Origin: Pseudomonas azerbaijanoccidentalis
Lineage (GTDB): Bacteria > Pseudomonadota > Gammaproteobacteria > Pseudomonadales > Pseudomonadaceae
DNA length: 64,000 nt
Reading direction: 5' to 3'
NCBI RefSeq assembly: GCF_019145495.1
Contig: NZ_JAHSTU010000011.1
Coordinates: 62,001-126,000, forward strand
How positions within the stretch are numbered: position 1 is the stretch's first letter; the number at the start of each line of letters is the position of its first letter. A program made the translations under genes and the position numbers. The notes under the pieces were generated by a model. That model ran no database searches. It saw nothing but the letters and a program-made list of their open reading frames with translations, and was not told the DNA's origin. This document shows, piece after piece, positions 52,384 to 60,397 of the stretch.

Positions 52384-53063
52384 GGCTCCAGAGGGGCGAC
52401 CAGCAGGCCGGCTTCAAGACGGATCAGGCGCCGGCAGCGATGTGCCAGGCGTTCATCGTGGGTCACCAGCACCAGCGTCGTGCCGCGCTCTTTGTTGAGC
52501 TCGAACAGCAAGTCGCTGATGCGCTCACCGGTGTGACTGTCGAGGTTGCCGGTTGGCTCATCGGCGAAGAGCACATCGGGCTCGGCGGCAAACGCTCGGG
52601 CAATCGCCACGCGCTGCTGCTCGCCACCCGAGAGCTGGCGGGGCGAGTGGGTCAGGCGTTGACCCAGGCCGACCCGTTGCAGCAGCTCGGTGGCACGGCC
52701 ACGGGCATCCTTGCGGCCATCAAGCTCCAGCGGCAGCATGACGTTTTCCAGCGCGTTGAGGCTGTCGAGTAACTGGAATGACTGGAAGACAAAACCGACA
52801 TGCTCGGCGCGAATGCGCGCGCGCTGGTCTTCGTCGAGGTTGCTCAGGCCTTGGCCGGCGAGAGTGACTTCTCCGCTGCTGGGCAAGTCGAGGCCGGCCA
52901 GCAAACCGAGGAGGGTGGATTTGCCGGAACCGGACGCGCCGACGATGGCCAGGCTGTCGCCCTTGTTCAGTTCCAGGCTGAGTTCGTGCAGGATAGTCAG
53001 TTCACCTTCCGCGCTGGGAACCACTTTGCTGAGGTTCTTCGCGGTGAGAATGCTTGCGCCCAT
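52380..53063 (-). CDS. ABC transporter ATP-binding protein (YbbA/LolD-like)
   Basis: A 227-residue ATPase. Walker A is VGASGSGKSTLLGLL, signature SGGEQQRVAIARA, Walker B DVLFADEPTGNLDS and the switch His lies in LVLVTHDERLAH. It belongs to the MacB/LolD group that pairs with FtsX-type permeases, here at 49876-52383. The start at 53063 fits the family N-terminus. Its ATG lies 10 bases from that of the divergent tesA gene, so the promoter of this operon must lie inside the tesA coding region. Confidence 0.93.
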   Translation of the reverse strand: MGASILTAKNLSKVVPSAEGELTILHELSLELNKGDSLAIVGASGSGKSTLLGLLAGLDLPSSGEVTLAGQGLSNLDEDQRARIRAEHVGFVFQSFQLLDSLNALENVMLPLELDGRKDARGRATELLQRVGLGQRLTHSPRQLSGGEQQRVAIARAFAAEPDVLFADEPTGNLDSHTGERISDLLFELNKERGTTLVLVTHDERLAHRCRRLIRLEAGLLVAPLEP

Positions 53064-53073
53064 GGAGAATCCG

Positions 53074-53679
53074 ATGCGTGTGTGGTTTTTGAGTGCTGGC
53101 CTGGCCCTGATGTGCATGGCCCAGAACGCAGCGGCGGGTACTGTCCTGATCGTTGGCGATAGTATCAGCGCTGGTTTCGGGCTGGATACCCGGCTGGGGT
53201 GGGTGTCGTTGCTTGAGCAGCGGCTCAAGCGCGAAGGTTTTGACGATAAAGTGATCAATGCGTCCATCAGCGGCGACACCAGTGCCGGTGGCCAGGCGCG
53301 GCTGCCGGCGCTGCTTGCAGAGCATAAACCGGAGTTGGTGATCCTCGAGTTGGGCGGCAATGACGGACTGCGCGGATTGCTGCCAACGCAATTGCAACAA
53401 AATCTTGCGTCGATGATCGACAGCTCCCGTGCCAGTGGCGCCAAGGTGCTGTTGCTCGGCATGCAATTACCACCCAATTACGGTGCGCGTTACACCAAGG
53501 CTTTTGCCGATGTTTACAGCAGCCTGGCCGACGAGAAGAAAATCCCGCTGGTGCCGTTTTTTCTCGAGGGCGTGGGTGGTCATCCCGACCTGATGCAGGC
53601 CGATGGCATACACCCGGCGGCCGGGGCTCAGGACAAGTTGCTGGAAAATGTCTGGCCTACTCTAAAACCGCTGTTATGA
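53074..53679 (+). CDS. tesA: Multifunctional acyl-CoA thioesterase I / arylesterase TesA
   Basis: A 201-residue periplasmic SGNH hydrolase with a signal peptide (about residues 1-21). Block I is IVGDSISAGFGL with nucleophile Ser30, block III is LGGNDGLRG, and block V has Asp and His in DGIHPAAGAQ. TesA of Pseudomonas has arylesterase, thioesterase and lysophospholipase activity. GGAG is eight bases before the ATG. It is divergent from the YbbA-like gene. Confidence 0.95.
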   Translation: MRVWFLSAGLALMCMAQNAAAGTVLIVGDSISAGFGLDTRLGWVSLLEQRLKREGFDDKVINASISGDTSAGGQARLPALLAEHKPELVILELGGNDGLRGLLPTQLQQNLASMIDSSRASGAKVLLLGMQLPPNYGARYTKAFADVYSSLADEKKIPLVPFFLEGVGGHPDLMQADGIHPAAGAQDKLLENVWPTLKPLL

Positions 53680-53735
53680 CACTTTTCTATAGGCAGGCTT
53701 TCGGCTAAGGTGGCGCCCCCGATTTGGAGCCCCCG

Positions 53736-54029
53736 ATGCCGCGTCCTGCCTGGTCACTATTTGCCTATCAACTGATCGAGCCTGACGAACAGCTGGATCT
53801 GTTCGCCTGCCAGGAAGTGCGGGTACATCTTGTGACGCGTCAGTTGGAGTTGGGTGGTTCGGCTGATCGGACCTTGTGCGGCAGTCTGTTGCCGGCGCAG
53901 CCGCGTTGGTCGAGTGTTGATCGGCGGGTGTTTCAGGATCAGCGGTTGTGTTCGTTGTGTCGGGCTATTCTGGAATCGCAGAAGCGTGGGACTTCGCCGA
54001 TCTGGCCTGAATTGCGGTTTGAGCTTTAG
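53736..54029 (+). CDS. Conserved hypothetical protein with Cys pairs
   Basis: A 97-residue soluble protein. Cys at CQEVRVHL, LCGSLL and LCSLC gives a possible zinc-binding set. No family recognised. GGAG six bases before the ATG at 53736 supports translation. It starts 57 bases after tesA and may be co-transcribed with it. Confidence 0.65.
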   Translation: MPRPAWSLFAYQLIEPDEQLDLFACQEVRVHLVTRQLELGGSADRTLCGSLLPAQPRWSSVDRRVFQDQRLCSLCRAILESQKRGTSPIWPELRFEL

Positions 54030-54240
54030 CCTTTTTACCTCGGTGTTCCTTCGCTCCGGCATTCATCCGGGGGCATCGCCTACGGTTGGCTTCGCTTCAA
54101 CCTCCTCTCGATGTGTGCGGTTTCGCCGCACGGCGCTACGCGCCCACCCCCGGATAAACGCCTCCACTCAGCCTGTGGAGTGGTGAAGAGCTTCTGTGTA
54201 CGCCGCTTTGCTCTTCTGTGGGAGCTGGCTTGCCAGCGAT
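54030..54240. other. Gap upstream of the tandem repeats
   Basis: About 210 bases with no gene. It includes a small hairpin (CCACTC / GAGTGG near 54163-54182) and, at 54217-54240, GTGGGAGCTGGCTTGCCAGC, a REP-like motif that begins the repeated region. Confidence 0.4.
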
Positions 54241-54985
54241 GACGCCCTGACAGCCGACCAACATTTCGCGGATGCCTCCCCATCAAAAGCTGCAGCCTCG
54301 CTTCGCTCGACAGCTGCTACAGAGGCTGGGTGCCGATCCCAAGCAGAAAATTGCCTTGCATCGCCTGTAATCGGGCGATCTCCCCGAGGTCTGCTGACGA
54401 TAGCGCCCTGACAGCCAACATCAATGTTGAATGGGGCGCCCTCATCGCCAGCAGGCTGGCTCCCACCGTAATTTCGGTCGTCGAAATATCTGCAAACACC
54501 ACTAACCCTGTGGGAGCCAGCCTGCTGGCGAAGACGCCCTGACAGCCGACCAACATTTTGCGTATGCAACCCCAATCAAAAGCTCGCAGTCTCGCTTCGC
54601 TCGACAGCTGCTACAGAGGCTGGGTGCCGATCCCAAGCAGAAAATTGCCTTGCATCGCCTGTAATCGGGCGATCTCCCCGAGGTCTGCTGACGATAGCGC
54701 CCTGACAGCCAACATCAATGTTGAATGGGGCGCCCTCATCGCCAGCAGGCTGGCTCCCACCGTAATTTCGGTCGTCGAAAAAATCTGCAAACACCACTAA
54801 CCCTGTGGGAGCCAGCCTGCTGGCGATGACGCCCTGACAGCCGACCAACATTTCGCGGATGCCTCCCCATCAAAAGCTCGCAGCCTCGCTTCGCTCGACA
54901 GCTGCTGCAGGGGCTGGGTGCCGATCCCAAGTAGAAAATTGCCTTGTATCGCCTGTAATCGGGCGATCTCCCCGAAATAACAGAC
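54241..54985. repeat. Tandem direct repeat, about 2.5 copies of a 292-295 bp unit
   Basis: Units start with GACGCCCTGACAGCCGACCA at 54241, 54533 and 54828. The first two are 292 and 295 bp; the third is cut after about 158 bp and runs into the promoter region of the L,D-transpeptidase gene. Copies 1 and 2 are nearly identical over most of their length; one visible difference is near 54485 versus 54779 (AATATC versus AAAAAATC). Each unit contains inverted REP-like motifs of the GTGGGAGCCAGCCTGCTGGC kind. Short open frames inside are not convincing genes. Confidence 0.9.
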
Positions 54986-54989
54986 AGCG

Positions 54990-55000
54990 GTGTACAATCG
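54990..55000 (+). promoter_or_regulatory. Candidate -10 element of the L,D-transpeptidase gene
   Basis: TACAAT at 54993-54998 lies 26 bases before the ATG at 55024, right after the last partial repeat unit. No clear -35 hexamer is present upstream. Confidence 0.35.
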
Positions 55001-55023
55001 CGTTCTTATACCCTCTGTTGATC

Positions 55024-56013
55024 ATGCGAAGGATTTTCCGGATGTTGCCGCGCTTTCCTGCCGTCACCCGCTGCCTGACACTTGCCGCCCTCTGTGTGAC
55101 GGGTCCCGTTGCAGCATTGGAGCTGCCACTACCACCGCCTGGGGAAGACATTGTCGGCCAGGTACAAGTGATCAAGGCCAAGTACGAAGATACCTTCGCT
55201 GACCTTGGCACCACCTACGACCTGGGCTACACGGAAATGGTCGCGGCCAACCCGGGCGTCGACCCATGGTTGCCGGGCGCCGGCACCGAGATCGTGCTGC
55301 CGACCCGTTTCATCCTGCCGCCCGGCCCGCGTGAAGGCATCGTGATCAACCTGGCCGAATACCGCCTCTATTACTTCCCGAAAGGCAGGAACGTGGTCTA
55401 CACCTTCCCGCTGGGTATCGGTCGTGAAGGCTGGGGCTCGCCGATCGCCCACACCAGCATCACCGCCAAGACGCCGAACCCGACCTGGACGCCTCCAGCG
55501 TCGATCAAGGCCGAGCACGCCGCTGACGGTGATCCGCTGCCGAACGTGGTGCCGGCCGGTCCAGACAACCCGCTGGGGCCGTTCAAGTTCACTTTGGGCA
55601 CGCCGGGCTACCTTATCCACGGTTCGAACAAGAAGTTCGGCATCGGCATGCGCACCAGCCACGGTTGCTTCCGCATGTTCAACAACAACGTGCTGGAAAT
55701 GGCGGGCATGGTGCCAGTCGGCACGTCGGTGCGGATCATCAACGATTCCTACAAGTTCGGCGTGAGCGGCGGCAAGGTCTACCTGGAAGCCCACACGCCG
55801 CTGGACGACAAGGGCAACCCGTCCGTGGTCGACAAGCACACTGCCGTGATCAACGCGATGCTCAAGCGTGAAGACATCACCAACAACCTGCGCATGAACT
55901 GGGATGTAGTGCGTGATGTGGTTGCGGCCGAAGATGGCTTGCCGGTGGAAATCGGCGTACCGAGTGGTGCTGCGCCGATGGTATCGAGCGCGCCTCTCGA
56001 CCCACTGCAGTAA
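55024..56013 (+). CDS. L,D-transpeptidase (YkuD/ErfK-type) with LysM-like domain
   Basis: A 329-residue periplasmic enzyme. Signal peptide at about residues 1-31, then a LysM-like domain that includes MVAANPGVDPWLPGAG, then a YkuD catalytic domain with IHGSNKKFGIGMRTSHGCFR, containing the catalytic Cys215. Such enzymes make 3-3 peptidoglycan crosslinks or attach Braun-type lipoprotein to peptidoglycan. The neighbouring convergent gene is oprI, whose product in related species is linked to peptidoglycan through its C-terminal Lys, so OprI attachment is a reasonable but unproven role. The start at 55024 begins the signal peptide. Confidence 0.93.
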   Translation: MRRIFRMLPRFPAVTRCLTLAALCVTGPVAALELPLPPPGEDIVGQVQVIKAKYEDTFADLGTTYDLGYTEMVAANPGVDPWLPGAGTEIVLPTRFILPPGPREGIVINLAEYRLYYFPKGRNVVYTFPLGIGREGWGSPIAHTSITAKTPNPTWTPPASIKAEHAADGDPLPNVVPAGPDNPLGPFKFTLGTPGYLIHGSNKKFGIGMRTSHGCFRMFNNNVLEMAGMVPVGTSVRIINDSYKFGVSGGKVYLEAHTPLDDKGNPSVVDKHTAVINAMLKREDITNNLRMNWDVVRDVVAAEDGLPVEIGVPSGAAPMVSSAPLDPLQ

Positions 56014-56024
56014 GGCTTGAAAGG

Positions 56025-56059
56025 AACCCGTCGGTGCTGGTCGCATCGACGGGTTTTTT
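56025..56059 (+). terminator. Rho-independent terminator after L,D-transpeptidase gene
   Basis: AACCCGTCG (56025-56033) pairs with CGACGGGTT (56047-56055), followed by T residues to 56059. Confidence 0.85.
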
Positions 56060-56084
56060 ATTGCCTGCATTAAATCCCGGGCAA

Positions 56085-56115
56085 TAAAAAAGCCGACCCA
56101 AAAATGGGTCGGCTT
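56085..56115 (-). terminator. Rho-independent terminator of oprI
   Basis: AAGCCGACCCA (56090-56100) pairs with TGGGTCGGCTT (56105-56115) on the plus strand; reading the minus strand, the stem is followed by a run of T residues (A run at 56085-56090 here). Confidence 0.88.
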
Positions 56116-56136
56116 GATAACAATCCCGAAGGACTA

Positions 56137-56388
56137 TTACTTGCGGCTAGCTTTTTCCAGCATGCGCAGAGCACGCTCGTTAGCTTCGTCAGCAGTCTGT
56201 TGTGCTTTTTGAGCAGCAGCCAGAGCTTCATCAGCTTTACGGTAAGCTTCGTCTGCACGAGCTTGGGAGCGAGCTGCTGCGTCTTCAGTAGCGGTCAGAC
56301 GTGCTTCGGTTTCTTTCGATGCGCTGCTGCAACCGGTAGCCAGAACTGCGGCCAGAGCCAGAGCAGAGAATTTCAGAACGTTGTTCAT
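56137..56388 (-). CDS. oprI: Major outer-membrane lipoprotein I (OprI)
   Basis: An 83-residue lipoprotein. Signal peptide MNNVLKFSALALAAVLATGC with lipobox ATGC (lipidated Cys20), a long alanine-rich coiled-coil (about residues 25-75) and a C-terminal LEKASRK whose last Lys can be linked to peptidoglycan. Match to OprI is by length, signal peptide and sequence. A strong Shine-Dalgarno (AAGGGGAA) precedes the ATG. Highly expressed in Pseudomonas; a strong promoter and terminator flank it. Confidence 0.97.
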   Translation of the reverse strand: MNNVLKFSALALAAVLATGCSSASKETEARLTATEDAAARSQARADEAYRKADEALAAAQKAQQTADEANERALRMLEKASRK

Positions 56389-56455
56389 CGTGTTCCCCTT
56401 CAAGGACTTTCTATTAAGTAGCTGTCTCCTCAGAGTGAGGAAATAGCCGGCGTAC

Positions 56456-56483
56456 ATACTACCCATAACTTGTAGTAAGTAAA
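56456..56483 (-). promoter_or_regulatory. Candidate sigma-70 promoter of oprI
   Basis: On the minus strand TTTACT (complement of 56478-56483) and TAGTAT (complement of 56456-56461) are separated by 16 bases. The leader to the oprI ATG is about 60 bases. Confidence 0.45.
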
Positions 56484-56505
56484 ACTGACGTGAAGCAAGA
56501 AGCAA

Positions 56506-57026
56506 AAAAAATTGTAGGCGTTGATTCTTTTTCGAGCAACTTTTAACTGCACTGTTTAAAAAATATCCAGCTAGAAGGCCCGAGCTGAGCGAGCCGGAGA
56601 AGAAAAGTTCCCGACGCCCACGGCTCTTTTTCCAGTCTTGGCTAAAGTCTGGCTAGATGGATTCGTCTACACTTTTGTTCGGATTTTGCGCGGCGTCTCT
56701 CAATATCTTTCTGGTTATTCAGGTGACTTTAACAACGGGCGCTCGTCTTAAGTCTCAACATCCGGCAATGTTCAGGCTTTCGACCCTGGGGGATCTTCGG
56801 TCGAGCCAGTCCTGCGTGACCCGGAGCAGCACCTGCCAACCTGCATGATGACGAGCGTACCTTGAGCATTTCTGCCAATGGTGCCTACTATTTGTACGTG
56901 CTCGGTTGCGCGAGATCGGTGTAGCTCTTCTCGGTGTCCATTAGGCACGGGGTGGCGTAGATGTTCCTTCGCCGGAAAAACATCGGTAAGGTAGGGGTCG
57001 GAATCCAAGACCCGCGAGGAGTAGTG
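56506..57026. other. Gene-free interval between oprI and GNAT gene
   Basis: About 520 bases holding no convincing gene. A 63-codon frame at 56657-56848 (MDSSTLLFGFCAASLNIFLV start) is hydrophobic but lacks a ribosome binding site. Promoters for both flanking genes would lie here; GAGGAG at 57015-57020 is the ribosome site for the GNAT gene. Confidence 0.4.
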
Positions 57027-57314
57027 ATGAGCGAGGCGTTGTCCATCCACCATGACCAGGCTGGTCATCAGTTCGAGACCAATGTGGACGGTCATCGTGC
57101 CTACCTGACTTATATGGATCTAGGAAAACAGACCCTGGATATCTACCGCACGTTCGTGCCTAACGCACTGCGTGGGCGTGGTATTGCGGCTGCACTGACC
57201 GAGCACGCGCTGCAGTACGCCGAGGAGATGGGCTACACCGTCATCCCTTCGTGCTCCTACGTTGAGCGCTACATGGAGCGTCACCAGCGGCATGCGGCCA
57301 AGCTGAGTCAGTGA
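57027..57314 (+). CDS. Small GNAT-type N-acetyltransferase (YjdJ-like)
   Basis: A 95-residue protein with a short GNAT fold: YLTYMDLGKQTLDIYRTFV, then RGRGIAAALTEHALQYAEEM containing the acetyl-CoA loop R-G-x-G-I-A, and VIPSCSYVERYMERH. This group (Gcn5-related, DUF4442/YjdJ-like) is half the size of typical GNATs. The ATG at 57027 follows GAGGAG. Substrate unknown. A shared terminator separates it from DAHP synthase. Confidence 0.85.
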   Translation: MSEALSIHHDQAGHQFETNVDGHRAYLTYMDLGKQTLDIYRTFVPNALRGRGIAAALTEHALQYAEEMGYTVIPSCSYVERYMERHQRHAAKLSQ

Positions 57315-57334
57315 CCTTCAACAAAACGAACGCA

Positions 57335-57369
57335 TAAAAAAAACGCCGGGTTGAGCCCGGCGTTTTTTT
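57335..57369. terminator. Bidirectional rho-independent terminator
   Basis: AAACGCCGGG (57341-57350) pairs with CCCGGCGTTT (57356-57365) with a 5-base loop, A run before, T run after. It serves both the GNAT gene and convergent aroF. Confidence 0.92.
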
Positions 57370-57387
57370 GTCTGGCGAAAAACGCGA

Positions 57388-58464
57388 TCAGGTACGAGCG
57401 CGTTTCGGCAGCACTTCCTTGAGCTTGGCATGCATGCTGCGCAAGGTGTTCTCAGTAGCGGTCCAGTCGATGCAGGCATCAGTGATCGACACGCCGTATT
57501 GCAGGTCGGCGAGGTCTTTCGGGATCGCCTGGCAGCCCCAGTTCAGGTGACTCTCGACCATCAGGCCGATGATCGACTGGTTGCCTTCGAGGATCTGGTT
57601 GGCGACGTTCTCCATCACCAGCGGTTGCAGGGCCGGGTCTTTGTTGGAGTTGGCGTGGCTGCAGTCGACCATGATGTTCGGCTTGATTTTCGCCTTGTTC
57701 AGCGCTTGTTCGCACAGCGCGACGCTGACCGAATCATAGTTCGGCTTGCCGTTGCCGCCGCGCAGTACGACGTGACCGTAGGCATTGCCCTTGGTGGTCA
57801 CGATCGACACGCCACCTTCCTGGTTGATCCCCAGGAAGCGGTGCGGGCTGGAAACCGATTGCAGGGCGTTGATCGCCACGGTCAGGCCGCCATCGGTGCC
57901 GTTCTTGAAGCCAACGGCGGAGGACAGGCCGGACGCCATTTCACGGTGAGTCTGGGACTCGGTGGTGCGTGCGCCGATGGCCGACCAGCTGATCAGGTCC
58001 TGCAAATATTGCGGGGAGATCGGGTCGAGGGCTTCGGTGGCAGTCGGCAGGCCTTTTTCAGCCAGGTCCAGCAACAGCTGACGACCGATGTGCAGGCCAT
58101 CCTGGATCTTGAACGAGTCGTCCAGGTACGGATCGTTGATCAAGCCTTTCCAGCCAACGGTGGTGCGTGGTTTCTCGAAATACACGCGCATGACCAGATA
58201 CAGGGTATCGGACACTTCCGCGGCGAGAACCTTCAGGCGCTCGGCGTATTCGTGCGCGGCCTTGATGTCGTGGATCGAGCAAGGCCCGATGACGACGAAC
58301 AGGCGGTGGTCGGTGCCATCGAGAATGTTGCGAATGACTTCGCGGCCCTTGGTCACGGTGCGCAAGGCAGCGTCGCTCAGGGGAATATCGCGCTTGAGCT
58401 GATCGGGGGTGATCAGTGTCTCGTTGGAGGCGACGTTTAGGTCGTTGATCGGTAAATCAGCCAT
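57388..58464 (-). CDS. aroF: 3-deoxy-7-phosphoheptulonate synthase (DAHP synthase, class I)
   Basis: A 358-residue enzyme joining phosphoenolpyruvate and erythrose-4-phosphate, the first step of aromatic amino-acid synthesis. Motifs: FVVIGPCSIHDI, RVYFEKPRTTVGWKG, WSAIGARTTESQTHREMASG and IMVDCSHANSNKDP (metal His). Length fits the AroF/AroG/AroH group. Which amino acid inhibits it cannot be stated with confidence from motifs alone; the gene symbol is therefore approximate. It has its own terminator and upstream 128-base gap. Confidence 0.93.
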   Translation of the reverse strand: MADLPINDLNVASNETLITPDQLKRDIPLSDAALRTVTKGREVIRNILDGTDHRLFVVIGPCSIHDIKAAHEYAERLKVLAAEVSDTLYLVMRVYFEKPRTTVGWKGLINDPYLDDSFKIQDGLHIGRQLLLDLAEKGLPTATEALDPISPQYLQDLISWSAIGARTTESQTHREMASGLSSAVGFKNGTDGGLTVAINALQSVSSPHRFLGINQEGGVSIVTTKGNAYGHVVLRGGNGKPNYDSVSVALCEQALNKAKIKPNIMVDCSHANSNKDPALQPLVMENVANQILEGNQSIIGLMVESHLNWGCQAIPKDLADLQYGVSITDACIDWTATENTLRSMHAKLKEVLPKRART

Positions 58465-58592
58465 CGTTTACTCGTCAGGTCACGGGTGCCGGCCGCCAGC
58501 GAACCCGCGCGGCGGAGCACAGCAAATTAAGCGCGTCGGGGAGCCGAACCTTAGCGCGTTACACCGTGGCTAGACAATGGGCTGGCAGTGCT

Positions 58593-59036
58593 TTAATCCA
58601 GTACAGGCAGTGCAAATGCCTTGCGAACCGTTTCGTTGGAGAACTCGTCGGCGTGCTCCTGGACCCATTCGAGGGCCAGCGCCTGAACTTCCTGCAGGTC
58701 ATCGTGGACATCGTGCTGGCGGCAATAGCGTTCGATCTGGCACACCTGCTCGCCCATCCGGGCACTGAACAGCGTTTGCTCGTCAACGAAGGCAATGCCC
58801 ACCAGATAGCCGCGCTTGCGTCGCAGACACCAGGCCACGTAGCCCAGAAAGCGCATGTCGGGGTTCAGTGTCGGCATGCGCACTTCCAGCGCCGTACCGT
58901 GGCGCCATGCGCGGTGATAATTGCAAGCCATGCCCCCGAGGCTGATAGTGTGCAGCTGGCGCCGCGAAATACACTCAGGTTTGAGCAGCGTTAACTCCAC
59001 AGGCACATCGTCAGGATGAGGAATGAATCGTCCCAT
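58593..59036 (-). CDS. PilZ domain protein
   Basis: A 147-residue soluble protein with an N-terminal PilZ-like domain: the SLGGMA block matches the (D/N)-x-S-x-x-G motif region, though Thr-Ile stand where Asp-x is usual; the upstream R-x3-R motif is represented by SRRQLH, lacking the second Arg, so c-di-GMP binding is doubtful. The C-terminal part is helical and acidic. AGGGAG precedes the ATG ending at 59036. This start lies inside the first codons of the opposite-strand thioredoxin-like gene. Confidence 0.72.
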   Translation of the reverse strand: MGRFIPHPDDVPVELTLLKPECISRRQLHTISLGGMACNYHRAWRHGTALEVRMPTLNPDMRFLGYVAWCLRRKRGYLVGIAFVDEQTLFSARMGEQVCQIERYCRQHDVHDDLQEVQALALEWVQEHADEFSNETVRKAFALPVLD

Positions 59037-59421
59037 GAACACGGACTCCCTGTGTCGGCCATCTGACATTGTTTCCCCCAGTATAGTGGTCGAATCGGAA
59101 CTGACCGATTTCGACGCCGACCAACGGCTGCTGACGATGAACGGCGTGTCGCTGGTTATCTTCACCAGCGTCGGCTGTTCCAGTTGCCGGTTTGCCCGCG
59201 AACAATTGCCGGCACTCGATCTGGCCGTCGATCGACTGTGCTGGATCGATGCCGGGAACAACGGCGGGGTGGTCGAGCGTTATCAGGTCTTTCACTTGCC
59301 GGCGCTGTTTGTGGTGCGCGACGGCGAGTTCTTCGGGGCATTGCATTCGCGCCTGACCGCGACCGAACTCAATCGAGCGATCCGTCAGGCGCTGAGTCGA
59401 ACAGCAGAGGAGTTGCCATGA
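59023..59421 (+). CDS. Thioredoxin-like protein
   Basis: A 132-residue protein. VIFTSVGCSSCRFAREQL carries a C-S-S-C redox pair at the thioredoxin active-site position, and FHLPALFVVRDGEFFG has the cis-Pro loop. No signal peptide, so probably cytoplasmic. Start at 59023 uses AGGA six bases upstream; a start at 59035 is possible. It overlaps the next gene by ATGA, hinting at co-expression with the reductase-like gene. Confidence 0.85.
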   Translation: MNRPMNTDSLCRPSDIVSPSIVVESELTDFDADQRLLTMNGVSLVIFTSVGCSSCRFAREQLPALDLAVDRLCWIDAGNNGGVVERYQVFHLPALFVVRDGEFFGALHSRLTATELNRAIRQALSRTAEELP

Positions 59422-60371
59422 TGGGGGCAGTTGCCAAACCGACGGTCGGTATTATCGGAACCGGTGCAATCGGTGGTTTCTACGGGGTGATGCTGGCGCG
59501 TGCCGGTTTCGATGTGCACTTTCTGTTGCGCAGTGAGTTTTCGGCGGTAGCCGAGCGCGGGTTGCAGGTGCAGAGTGCGCCGCACGGTGCGCTGACATTG
59601 AATCCGGTGCAGGCCTATTCGAGCGCCGAAGACATGCCGCCTTGCGACTGGCTGCTGGTGGGCGCCAAGACCACCAGTAACGCCGACCTGGCGCCGGCGA
59701 TCCTGCAAGCCGCCGCGCCGAATGCCAAGGTCTTGTTGTTGCAGAACGGCCTGGATGTCGAAGACAGCCTGCGCGAGCTTCTTCCTGATTCGCTGCATTT
59801 GCTCGGTGGCCTCTGTTACATCTGCGTTCATCGCGAAGGGCCGGGCGTCATCACCCATCAGGCGCTTGGCGCGGTGCACGTGGGTTATCACAGTGGCTCT
59901 GCCGATGAGTCGGCATGGGCAGCGATTGTCGAGGAAGGCGTCGGGTTGTTCCGTAGTGCCGGCATCGATTCCCAGGCCATGGCGAACCTGCATCAGGCAC
60001 GCTGGCAAAAACTGGTCTGGAATATCCCTTACAACGGTCTGTCGGTGTTGCTCGGCGCGAGCACTACACCGTTGATGGCCGATGACGACAGCCGTGAAAT
60101 GATCAAGGCGCTGATGGCTGAAGTGGTGCAGGGCGCCATCGCCTGTGGTCACGATGTACCGGCGGGCTACGCTGAGCATCTGTTCATGATGACCGAGAAA
60201 ATGCCGGATTACTGGCCGAGCATGTACCACGATTTTCTGCATAAGCGACCGCTGGAGCTGCAAGCCCTTTACGCCCGGCCGCTGGCTGCGGCAAAAGCGG
60301 CGGGATGTGAACTGCCGCGAATCGAAGCGCTGTATCGCAGCTTGAGTTTTATCGATCGGCGCAACGTTTGA
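59418..60371 (+). CDS. 2-dehydropantoate 2-reductase-like (ApbA/PanE family)
   Basis: A 317-residue oxidoreductase. VGIIGTGAIGGFYGVMLARAG is the N-terminal dinucleotide-binding loop; the C-terminal helical domain includes RWQKLVWNIPYNGLSVLLG with the conserved catalytic Lys, matching ketopantoate reductases. Two ATGs lie side by side; AGAGGAG precedes the first at 59418. It may be PanE or a paralogue acting on another 2-keto acid, since the panBC genes are absent here. Confidence 0.87.
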   Translation: MMGAVAKPTVGIIGTGAIGGFYGVMLARAGFDVHFLLRSEFSAVAERGLQVQSAPHGALTLNPVQAYSSAEDMPPCDWLLVGAKTTSNADLAPAILQAAAPNAKVLLLQNGLDVEDSLRELLPDSLHLLGGLCYICVHREGPGVITHQALGAVHVGYHSGSADESAWAAIVEEGVGLFRSAGIDSQAMANLHQARWQKLVWNIPYNGLSVLLGASTTPLMADDDSREMIKALMAEVVQGAIACGHDVPAGYAEHLFMMTEKMPDYWPSMYHDFLHKRPLELQALYARPLAAAKAAGCELPRIEALYRSLSFIDRRNV

Positions 60372-60397
60372 GTCGTTTCGGCAAGGGGGGGAAGGGG

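Noticed and set aside
54241..54985. Possible CRISPR array
   Set aside because: The repeat unit is about 294 bp with no short repeats and unique spacers; it is a tandem duplication containing REP motifs.
56657..56848. A 63-codon hydrophobic frame between oprI and the GNAT gene
   Set aside because: No ribosome binding site and no family resemblance; could be a small membrane peptide but the evidence is too thin.
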